From: Bdellovibrionales bacterium
Lineage (GTDB): Bacteria; Bdellovibrionota; Bacteriovoracia; Bacteriovoracales; Bacteriovoracaceae
Direction of reading: 5' to 3'
Assembly: GCA_005791855.1 (NCBI GenBank)
Contig: SXUH01000091.1
Span: forward strand, 1-5,957
DNA: 5,957 nucleotides
This document shows, piece after piece, positions 1 to 5,629 of the stretch (position 1 is the first letter of the stretch; each line of letters begins with the position of its first letter). Position numbers and translations under genes: made by a program. The notes below the pieces were generated by a model. That model searched no databases and was not told the DNA's origin. It was given only the letters and a program-made list of their open reading frames with translations.

Positions 1-1
1 A

Positions 2-1309
2 AGCTCTCCGGCCTGGAGTAGTGTTCGAGCATTTTTGAACCACAACCCTCGGAGCCAGTACGTCGACCCCTACAGAAACTTCGTGAGACCGGGTGATGAT
101 CTCGAGAAGATCATCATGGACCAGATCTACACCGCTCAGAAGACGGTCTACGTGGCCGTCCAGGAACTCCGACTTCCGTACATCGCCAAGGCCCTCATCG
201 ATAAGAAGAACGCCGGCGTCGACGTCCGCGTGATCCTCGAGAACAGCTACAACTTCGACGTCCTCACCCAGCGGGACACCACCGGGGACTCGGAGTACGA
301 AGCCACCAAGCTCGCCGAGCTCCAGGCCTTCGTCGACGTGAACCGGAACGGGAAGTTCGAGGTCCAGGAGCTCGAAACCCGCGACGCGATCTACATGCTC
401 CGGCGGGCCCGGGTCCCGATCATCGACGACACCTTCGACACCTCCCGCGGGTCGGGGCTCATGCACCACAAGTTCATCATCATCGACGGGAAGACCACCA
501 TCGTCAGCACCGCCAACCTCACCATGAGCTGCGTCCACGGTGACTACACCAACCCGAAGTCCCGCGGGAACGCCAACTCCATCGTCGTGGTCCAGTCGGT
601 ACCCTTCGCGACCCTTTTCACCGAAGAGTACGCCCAGCTCTGGGGGAACGGCCGCCGGGGGAACTTTGGCCAGAGTAAGACCTACCGGGGTCCTCGCAGC
701 CTGACCGTCCGGGGAACCAAAATCACCGTCCAGTTCTCTCCCACGTCCCAGCGATTGAACTGGGGAGAGTCGGTCAACGGGTTGATCGCGGGCCACCTCA
801 TGCGGGCCCGGTCGTCGATCGCCGCCGCCCTCTTCGTCCTCTCCGACCAGAACCTCTCCAACGTCATGGAGAACCGCCAGCAGGCCGGGGCCCAGATCGG
901 CGTCCTCATCGAGCCGCGCTTCGCGTACCGCGAGTACTCCGAGCTCCTGGACATGATGGGCCTGCGTCTCCTGAACCAGAAATGCACCTTCGAACCGGGG
1001 AACAGCCCGTGGAAGACCCCGGCCAAGACCGTGGGGATGGCCCTCATGCCGGACGGGGACGTCCTCCACCACAAGTTCGCCGTGGTCGACCGGAAGACGG
1101 TCATCGTGGGATCCCAGAACTGGTCCGACGCCGCCAACTACATCAACGACGAAACCCTCATCGTCATCGAAGACCCGCAAATCTCTGACCTCTACACCCA
1201 AGAATTCGAGCGGCTCAAGGGCCGCAGCTTCCTCGGTCCTTCTAACAAGCTCTTAGAGGAAATCCGTCACCGGGAGCGGCTCTGCGCGGACCAAGGCCTC
1301 TATTTTTAA
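2..1309 (+). CDS. Phospholipase D-superfamily protein with two HKD motifs, 5'-truncated by the window edge
   Basis: This is a two-lobed phospholipase D-superfamily protein, probably a phosphodiesterase or phosphatidyltransferase acting on phospholipid or nucleic acid; the substrate cannot be told from sequence. The first lobe carries HHKFIIID (464-487) followed by STANLT, and the second carries HHKFAVVD (1067-1090) followed by GSQNWS. Both are intact HxKxxxxD motifs, so the enzyme should be active. An EF-hand-like loop (335-370) lies between the first lobe's N-terminal part and its HKD. The frame is open from base 2, and its upstream codons (SSPAWSSVRAF) read smoothly into the conserved FxNHN-type segment. 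The TTG at 35 has no Shine-Dalgarno sequence and would cut into the domain, so it is probably an internal Leu codon and the gene begins outside the window. An N-terminal export signal may therefore be missing from view. A promoter and 70-bp gap separate it from sppA, so it is probably not in the same operon. The family call is secure; the substrate is unknown. Confidence 0.9.
   Translation, partial: SSPAWSSVRAFLNHNPRSQYVDPYRNFVRPGDDLEKIIMDQIYTAQKTVYVAVQELRLPYIAKALIDKKNAGVDVRVILENSYNFDVLTQRDTTGDSEYEATKLAELQAFVDVNRNGKFEVQELETRDAIYMLRRARVPIIDDTFDTSRGSGLMHHKFIIIDGKTTIVSTANLTMSCVHGDYTNPKSRGNANSIVVVQSVPFATLFTEEYAQLWGNGRRGNFGQSKTYRGPRSLTVRGTKITVQFSPTSQRLNWGESVNGLIAGHLMRARSSIAAALFVLSDQNLSNVMENRQQAGAQIGVLIEPRFAYREYSELLDMMGLRLLNQKCTFEPGNSPWKTPAKTVGMALMPDGDVLHHKFAVVDRKTVIVGSQNWSDAANYINDETLIVIEDPQISDLYTQEFERLKGRSFLGPSNKLLEEIRHRERLCADQGLYF
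335..370 (+). other. EF-hand-like calcium-binding loop inside the PLD-family protein
   Basis: The 12 codons encode DVNRNGKFEVQE. This fits the canonical EF-hand loop: acidic or amide residues at loop positions 1 (D), 3 (N) and 5 (N), Gly at 6, a hydrophobic residue at 8 (F), and Glu at the bidentate position 12. Only one loop is visible, whereas classical EF-hands are usually paired. It could be a single-loop structural calcium site of the dockerin or calcium-binding-loop type. It sits about 95 bases before the first HKD motif. Calcium binding is inferred from the pattern only. Confidence 0.65.
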
Positions 1310-1317
1310 GGACTTTC

Positions 1318-1346
1318 TTCCCATTCATCATTAAAGTGTTTATACT
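1318..1346 (+). promoter_or_regulatory. Candidate sigma-70-type promoter upstream of sppA
   Basis: TTCCCA at 1318-1323 matches the -35 consensus at 4 of 6 positions. TATACT at 1341-1346 matches the -10 at 5 of 6, with a 17-bp spacer. It lies in the only real intergenic gap of the window, which is clearly AT-richer than the flanking genes, and would start transcription about 25-30 bases before the sppA start codon. The host's sigma-factor preferences are unknown, so this is a consensus match only. Confidence 0.5.
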
Positions 1347-1365
1347 TGAGACTCCGGAAACCTAT

Positions 1366-1373
1366 GGAAGGAG
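1366..1373 (+). promoter_or_regulatory. Ribosome binding site fixing the TTG start of sppA
   Basis: GGAAGGAG is a near-perfect Shine-Dalgarno sequence ending 6 bases before the TTG at 1380. The reading that follows starts with a positively charged stretch and a membrane segment, as expected for SppA, which makes the TTG start convincing. Part of the site (GGAGT, 1370-1374) can pair with ACTCC at 1351-1355. Confidence 0.75.
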
Positions 1374-1379
1374 TTCCTC

Positions 1380-2303
1380 TTGAGCCGCGAAAGATCTAAA
1401 GGGATTGTTGGAATCTTTATTCTCGTCACAGTCCTGTTCTTCATTTTCATCTTCTTTGCTTTCTACACCGTCTCCCAGCTAAAGGAAACCTCCGACGTGG
1501 GCGAGGGCCTCCTGGACGCCTCGAAGAACTCTCCCATCGCCGTGGTCTCCATCGAAGACGAGATCAAGGACTCCCGGAAGGTGGTGGACATGCTGCTCGC
1601 CGCGGAGGAGGACAAGGAGATCAAGGCCATCATCCTGCGCATCGACTCCCCCGGCGGGGCCGTGGCCCCCACCCAGGAGATCTACGAAGAGGTGCGGCGG
1701 ATCGATAAGAAGAAACCCATCTACGCGTCCTTCGGCTCCGTCGCCGCGAGCGGCGGGTACTACATCGGCGCGGCCACGCGGCGGATCTACTCCAACTCCG
1801 GAACGCTCACCGGGTCCATCGGCGTGATCATGCAGATGGCGGACCTCTCCGAGCTCTTCAAGTGGGCCAAGTACAAGCAGGAGACTATCAAGGCGGGCCG
1901 CTACAAGGACATCGGGAACCCGGGCAGGCCCATGACCGACGAGGAGCGCGCGTTCCTCACGGACCTCCTCGCGGGCACCCACGAGCAGTTCATGAAGGAC
2001 ATCGTGGCCGTGCGGAAGACCCGGCTCAAGAAAGACATCAGCGAGCTCGCCCAGGGGCAGATCTTCCACGGCTACGAAGCCAAGGAGCTGGGCCTGGTCG
2101 ACGAGATCGGAAGCCTCTGGCAGGCGGGCCGGGCGATCCACAAGGAGCTCAAGCTCAAGGGGAAGTTCGCGCTCCGGTTCCTGAAGCCCCAGCGGAAGAA
2201 GTTCTCCATCTCCGAGATCCTCCAGGAGACGGAGGAGACCCTGAGCCACCTTCGGGACAAGGTTTCCACGAAGACGTCCCCGGCCTACCTCTTCCAACCG
2301 TAG
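1380..2303 (+). CDS. sppA: Signal peptide peptidase SppA, short form (S49 family)
   Basis: SppA is a membrane-anchored serine protease that cuts signal peptides left in the membrane after release from preproteins. The protein has 307 residues, the usual length of the single-domain form that assembles into octamers. It has a short basic N-terminus, one transmembrane anchor at about residues 8-31, then a ClpP-like S49 domain. Motifs visible are RIDSPGG (residues 87-93), the nucleophile in VAASGG with Ser124, and the general base in GRYKD with Lys176. The Ser-Lys spacing of 52 residues equals that of Bacillus SppA (Ser147/Lys199), which supports a functional Ser-Lys dyad. The region TDEER after the Lys is also typical. 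The start is TTG with an excellent Shine-Dalgarno sequence. The first 30 codons use more A/T-ending codons than the rest. It leads a tightly spaced gene row, with lapB beginning 7 bases after its stop. The family assignment is near certain. Confidence 0.95.
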   Translation: MSRERSKGIVGIFILVTVLFFIFIFFAFYTVSQLKETSDVGEGLLDASKNSPIAVVSIEDEIKDSRKVVDMLLAAEEDKEIKAIILRIDSPGGAVAPTQEIYEEVRRIDKKKPIYASFGSVAASGGYYIGAATRRIYSNSGTLTGSIGVIMQMADLSELFKWAKYKQETIKAGRYKDIGNPGRPMTDEERAFLTDLLAGTHEQFMKDIVAVRKTRLKKDISELAQGQIFHGYEAKELGLVDEIGSLWQAGRAIHKELKLKGKFALRFLKPQRKKFSISEILQETEETLSHLRDKVSTKTSPAYLFQP

Positions 2304-2306
2304 GAG
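2302..2306 (+). promoter_or_regulatory. Ribosome binding site of lapB overlapping the sppA stop
   Basis: AGGAG shares bases with the TAG stop codon of sppA and ends 4 bases before the lapB ATG. Terminating and initiating ribosomes would meet here, so translation of lapB is probably coupled to that of sppA. Confidence 0.6.
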
Positions 2307-2310
2307 CCGA

Positions 2311-3540
2311 ATGGACTACACCTTTCTCTTGACCTGGGGAAAAGACAACGCGCTCACCGTCGCGGCGGTCCTGATCACGCTCTTCCTCATCTACCACTAC
2401 GTGATCGAGCGGGACAAGGGAGTGAAGCTCTCGAAGAAGTACCGGCACTCGATCTTCGAGGCCCAGTCCCGGATCTTCCTCAACGCCACCCAGTACCTCA
2501 TCTCCGGGAACAAGGACCTCGCGATCAAGGAGTTCCTGAGCGCCGTGGACCTCAACCGGGAGACCATCGACACGTACTTCGCCCTCGGGGGCCTCTTCCG
2601 CTCCAACGGCGAGATCGAGAAGGCGATCTCCATCCACCGCTCCCTCATCGCCCGGGAGAGCATCTCCGAGTCCACGCGCCTCCAGGCCCTGAAGGAGCTG
2701 GCCCTGGACTTCGACAAGGGCGGCTTCATCGACAAGGCCATCGAAACCTACAAGGACGTCCTCCGGATCAACCGGGACCAGCAGGACGTGATCACCAACC
2801 TCTGCCGGATCTACGAGGACATCGAGGACTGGGACCAGGCCTACAACTACCGGATCATGCTCTCGAAGGTGGGCCCCCAGAACCAGTCGGAGACCATCTC
2901 CCACATCCTCGTGCAGAAGGCGAAGACGCTCTTCGAGAACGGCCAGTACAAGGCCTGCGCCGAGGAGCTCGAGGACGCCTTCCGCTTCGCCCCCTCCGTG
3001 TCCGCGAAGATCCTGCGCCTGCGCCTCTACATCGTCATGGGGAAGATGGAGGACGCGAACGGCCTGCTCCTCGAGCTCCTGAAGGAGCACCCGATGTACG
3101 CCACCTTCATCTTCGTCTCCCTCGACGGCTTCAACAAGAAGCTCCCGGAGCGGGCCGAGTACTTCGAGCGCCTGGACAAGCTCAAGCACTACTTCCTGGG
3201 CCTCGACGACGTCGACCTCATGGGCGCGCCGTCCGTGGTGCTCTCGAAGATCCGGCTCCTGAAGGACCTGAAGAAGACCGACGAGGCCATGAGCCTCCTC
3301 GACGGCTGGATGAAGGGCCACGGCCAGAGCGACGTACTCAAGGTCGAGTACATCAAGATCCTCATCGAGGTGGGGCGGGTGGAGGAGGCGCTCTTCCACA
3401 CGCGCACGCTCCTCGAGACCCTCCACAGCTCGCTCACCCGGCACTACTGCTCCCAGTGCGGGTACAACTCCGACGACATCTTCTGGCGGTGCCCGCAGTG
3501 CCACAGCTGGGAGACCATCCAATTCCGCTGGAAGGTGTAG
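2311..3540 (+). CDS. lapB: LapB (YciM)-type TPR protein with C-terminal rubredoxin-like zinc/iron knuckle
   Basis: LapB is an inner-membrane protein facing the cytoplasm that, in E. coli, works with FtsH to control LpxC turnover and so balances LPS synthesis. The 409-residue protein has the full family layout. There is one N-terminal transmembrane helix (about 13-32), then TPR-like helix pairs from about residue 50 (50-83, 84-117, 124-156, 157-190, 196-228 and more degenerate ones beyond). It ends in a rubredoxin-type metal knuckle with Cys380, Cys383, Cys394 and Cys397 in the pattern CxxCGY-x8-CPxCxxW. The E. coli protein is 389 residues, so this one is complete. In enterobacteria lapB follows lapA; here it follows sppA, and no lapA-like gene is visible. 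The start ATG has AGGAG 4 bases upstream. The stop is 1 base from the next ATG. Codon use is strongly biased to G/C endings. A generic TPR protein with the same knuckle but a different partner cannot be excluded, because LpxC and FtsH are not in view. Confidence 0.88.
   Translation: MDYTFLLTWGKDNALTVAAVLITLFLIYHYVIERDKGVKLSKKYRHSIFEAQSRIFLNATQYLISGNKDLAIKEFLSAVDLNRETIDTYFALGGLFRSNGEIEKAISIHRSLIARESISESTRLQALKELALDFDKGGFIDKAIETYKDVLRINRDQQDVITNLCRIYEDIEDWDQAYNYRIMLSKVGPQNQSETISHILVQKAKTLFENGQYKACAEELEDAFRFAPSVSAKILRLRLYIVMGKMEDANGLLLELLKEHPMYATFIFVSLDGFNKKLPERAEYFERLDKLKHYFLGLDDVDLMGAPSVVLSKIRLLKDLKKTDEAMSLLDGWMKGHGQSDVLKVEYIKILIEVGRVEEALFHTRTLLETLHSSLTRHYCSQCGYNSDDIFWRCPQCHSWETIQFRWKV
3530..3535 (+). 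promoter_or_regulatory. Ribosome binding site of the SH3-like gene within the lapB 3' end
   Basis: GGAAGG lies inside the last codons of lapB and ends 6 bases before the ATG at 3542. It selects this ATG, which also gives the protein a proper export signal. Confidence 0.6.
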
Positions 3541-3541
3541 C

Positions 3542-3934
3542 ATGTGGATCCTCCTCCTCCTCCCGGTCCTCGCCCTCGCAGAAACCACCGCCACCGACGA
3601 GAAGGTGGTCGGCGTGTTCTACTTCAAGCCGATCTTCGGCCACGTCCACCAGTCCTCCTCCCGGGCCTCGGCGAGCCTGACCACCATCCAGTGCTCCCAC
3701 CCGCTGAAGGTCCTCGAGTCCTCCAAGGTCCAGGCCTCGCCGGAGTGGGCCTACGTGCAGGCGGCGGACCACCGGGGCTTCGTCCTGAAAGAATTCCTAT
3801 CCGAGAAACGACCGGAATGCGTCATGGGGAAGTACCCCAAATACTTCGATTCCTTTAACCTCGATCTCTCCGAGCTCTACTACTGGGGACGTTTAAATGA
3901 TCAGTACCTTCAAGGCGAAACGCGCGCTCACTAG
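3542..3934 (+). CDS. Small exported protein with SH3-like domain
   Basis: A 130-residue protein whose first 14 or so residues (MWILLLLPVLALA before ETT) form a short hydrophobic export signal with an ALA|E signal-peptidase I site. It lacks the usual basic N-terminus, so the signal is minimal. The mature part looks like a bacterial SH3 domain. VVGVFYFKP is followed by a segment that would hold the RT loop, then by EWAYVQAADHRGFVLKEF (68-85), the WxxV...GfV signature common to periplasmic SH3 domains. Such domains usually bind peptidoglycan or partner proteins. Two cysteines, Cys51 and Cys93, could form a disulfide after export. The last 25 residues are rich in Leu and Tyr (SELYYWGRLNDQY) and lie outside the SH3 core. 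The gene starts 1 base after the lapB stop and overlaps the next gene by 38 bp. Its last 150 bases are notably less GC-biased. The SH3 call is by pattern only; the function is not known. Confidence 0.75.
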   Translation: MWILLLLPVLALAETTATDEKVVGVFYFKPIFGHVHQSSSRASASLTTIQCSHPLKVLESSKVQASPEWAYVQAADHRGFVLKEFLSEKRPECVMGKYPKYFDSFNLDLSELYYWGRLNDQYLQGETRAH

Positions 3935-4793
3935 CTCCCTCCTCCTGGCGAGCTCCCTGGCCCTGGGCCAGGTGGAGAAGCTCCAGGAGGAGAAGGAGCT
4001 CGAGGTCGTGGACTTCAAGAGCATCAAGCAGGTCCTGCAGAAGGACGGCCTCTCCGAGTCCGCGGTCCAGAAGAAGAAGCAGACCGCGGTGCTGAAGAAG
4101 GAGCAGACCTCCATCGAGCGCCAGCGCTACCAGTACCCGACCGAGGGCGAGCTCTGGGGCCTGTGCTCCGAGTACTGGCTGGTGAAGAACGCCCAGCTCC
4201 TGGTCTGGGACTTCGTGAAGCCCGACTACGGGATCAGGGAGAACTTCCAGGCCCTCCTGGAGAAGCTCGGCTTCTACCAGAAGCGCTTCAAGGTCCTCCT
4301 CCTCAACTCGCCGACCCTCGTGCGCGCCTCCGTGCCGGGGTTCGACGACGAGACGATCCTCCTCCTCTCGGTCCCGTTCATCCGCTCGCTGGACCTCTCG
4401 AAGCTCGAGATCTCCCTGCTCCTCCTCGAGGACTTCCTCCGCCTCGAGGCCGGCCACTTCAAGAAGGCCGTGGCCACGGAGAAGCTCGGCCGGCTCGCCG
4501 GGACGAACTTCTACGGCGCGAAGCCCGACCAGGCCCTCGTCGAGGAGATCCTGCGGAAGTACGACGAGCAGATCCACAGGAAGGGCTTCACCTTCCAGCA
4601 GCAGTTCGAGGTGACGAAGAAGATGGACAGCTACCTCAAGGCCCACCCGGAGCTCTGGAACACGTACTTCAAGCTCCTGGGCAAGATCGACCGGTTCGTC
4701 AAGGTGAACACCCAGTACAAGGACTACGTCCGCATGTACCCGGCGCCGGAGATGCAGCTCAAGTGGCTCTCGCCGGAAGAGAAAGTCCTCTGA
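3897..4793 (+). CDS. Exported protein of unknown function, possibly a zinc-site-less M48-like fold
   Basis: A 298-residue protein not assigned to a named family. The N-terminus has basic residues (Lys6, Lys8, Arg9), a hydrophobic stretch to about residue 23 and a plausible cleavage site ALG|Q, so it is probably periplasmic. Residues 26-80 are highly charged and may form a coiled coil. The compact part runs from about 84 to 290. The order SVPGFDDETILLLSVPFIRSL (two pieces, about 145-165), then SKLEISLLLLEDFLRLEAGH (168-187), resembles M48 peptidases, where a flat strand region precedes a helix with HExxH. Here ED (178-179) and Arg182 stand where HE and H would be, so zinc catalysis is not expected. 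This relation is a visual inference. The ATG at 3897 is the only start that keeps the signal peptide; GGGGA lies 7 bases upstream. It overlaps the preceding gene by 38 bp and shares a TGATG overlap with the next, which suggests co-production with that membrane protein. Confidence 0.8.
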   Translation: MISTFKAKRALTSSLLLASSLALGQVEKLQEEKELEVVDFKSIKQVLQKDGLSESAVQKKKQTAVLKKEQTSIERQRYQYPTEGELWGLCSEYWLVKNAQLLVWDFVKPDYGIRENFQALLEKLGFYQKRFKVLLLNSPTLVRASVPGFDDETILLLSVPFIRSLDLSKLEISLLLLEDFLRLEAGHFKKAVATEKLGRLAGTNFYGAKPDQALVEEILRKYDEQIHRKGFTFQQQFEVTKKMDSYLKAHPELWNTYFKLLGKIDRFVKVNTQYKDYVRMYPAPEMQLKWLSPEEKVL

Positions 4794-5620
4794 TGGCCCG
4801 GGGGAAGCTCTTCCAGAACGTGAAGTACTACGGCACCTATCAGCTCCTCTACGTGGTCCTCGTCGTCGTCCTGACCTCCGTCGGGGCCTTCTTCCACTTC
4901 CTCCTGGACCACGAGATCGGCATCGTCGAGGCCTGGCTCCACAACAACAACTGGGAGATCCTCATCCTCTCGAAGCTCCTCTCCCTCTACCTCATCAACC
5001 GCTGGTTCAAGGTGCGCCTCTACCAGCTCAAGCCGGTGCGCGAACTCCTCGCGGAGAACGTCCGCTGGCCCGAGCCCCGGGCCCTCGTCTGCGCGGCCTT
5101 CATGGCCGTCAGCTACCTCTACCTCGGCGCGGTGGTGTTCTCCGCGCAGAACGTCGGGTACTGGTACCACCACGTCGCCTCGTTCCTGGGCCTCTTCCTC
5201 TACTTCGGCACCGAGTTCGTCCTCATCGCCTACCTCGACGACGTCCTCAACCAGAAGGGCCAGCCGCCGCAGCTCTGGCTCACGGTCTGCTACACCGGCC
5301 TCTTCGCCGCCGCCTTCCGCGTGAGCGTGCCCGACTATTACCGACTGCTCCCGTACGTGATCTTCTGCTTCTCCACGCTCATGTACATGAGCGGGAAGTC
5401 CTTCAAGAGCTGGAGTAATGTCCTTTGTTTTTTACTCGTCTTCGTCGCTCCGATGGGCGCGGTCTTCGGCCTCGACCCCGTCTGGGGAGATGATTTTTCA
5501 CCTTTTCGAATCAGAAAGCCACTCAACTTGGCTTTTCTGTGTACAATTTGGGTGATATCTTTTTTGTACTACAAGTACCGGGACCAGGTCCTTCAATCAA
5601 TCCGTAAGCTTTCACGTTGA
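4793..5620 (+). CDS. Polytopic inner-membrane protein, about eight transmembrane helices, unknown function
   Basis: A 275-residue hydrophobic protein whose family is not recognised. Predicted membrane helices lie at about 16-37, 55-73, 97-117, 125-147, 161-178, 184-201, 209-227 and 243-262. Connecting loops are short, and a basic C-terminal tail (KYRDQVLQSIRKLSR) probably faces the cytoplasm. Possible functional polar spots inside or near helices are Glu141, Asp149-Asp150 and the His126-His127 pair. No transporter or enzyme signature stands out. The ATG at 4793 shares one base with the TGA stop of the preceding gene (TGATG), with GGAAGAG about 11 bases upstream; the same frame is open further upstream but only as antisense-like low-complexity reading through the previous gene. 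Codon use is G/C-biased until about 5403, then turns markedly AT-richer to the end. The tolQ-like gene follows after 9 bases, so a supporting role for that energised complex is possible but unproven. Confidence 0.85.
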   Translation: MARGKLFQNVKYYGTYQLLYVVLVVVLTSVGAFFHFLLDHEIGIVEAWLHNNNWEILILSKLLSLYLINRWFKVRLYQLKPVRELLAENVRWPEPRALVCAAFMAVSYLYLGAVVFSAQNVGYWYHHVASFLGLFLYFGTEFVLIAYLDDVLNQKGQPPQLWLTVCYTGLFAAAFRVSVPDYYRLLPYVIFCFSTLMYMSGKSFKSWSNVLCFLLVFVAPMGAVFGLDPVWGDDFSPFRIRKPLNLAFLCTIWVISFLYYKYRDQVLQSIRKLSR

Positions 5621-5623
5621 GGT
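5619..5623 (+). promoter_or_regulatory. Ribosome binding site of the TolQ-like gene
   Basis: GAGGT begins within the TGA stop of the membrane-protein gene and ends 6 bases before the ATG at 5630. A second ATG 4 bases further on is in another frame. The site and the following A-rich spacer make this a strong initiation region. Confidence 0.65.
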
Positions 5624-5629
5624 AAAACT

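Noticed and set aside
643..664. Direct repeat of GGGGGAAC at 643-650 and 657-664
   Set aside because: Short, within coding sequence, and explained by Gly-Asn codons in the biased codon use.
1310..1379. Intrinsic terminator for the PLD gene
   Set aside because: The gap contains T-rich stretches but no GC-rich stem before them. The only inverted repeat found is a 5-bp one at the sppA ribosome site.
1862..2332. Additional plus-strand open frames overlapping sppA, lapB and the PLD gene (for example 1862-2332, 982-1188, 3456-3680)
   Set aside because: Out-of-frame readings of GC-rich genes with Arg/Gly/Pro-rich translations and no ribosome binding sites.
2155..3594. Very long open frame (479 codons) on the minus strand opposite lapB, and similar long minus-strand frames at 1479-2297 and 3855-4646
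   Set aside because: They are mirrors of G/C-ending codons in the sense genes: low-complexity translations rich in Leu, Glu, Val, Asp and Arg with no domain pattern, overlapping well-identified plus-strand genes.
3826..3838. GGGG-AAGTA-CCCC hairpin as a terminator
   Set aside because: Only a 4-bp stem, no T-run after it, and it lies inside the coding region of the SH3-like gene.
4163..4792. Upstream extension of the 8-TM gene's frame back to 4163
   Set aside because: The 210 upstream codons read as Arg/Pro/Gly-rich low complexity through the preceding gene in another frame. The hydrophobic protein begins cleanly at the ATG at 4793, in the TGATG overlap.
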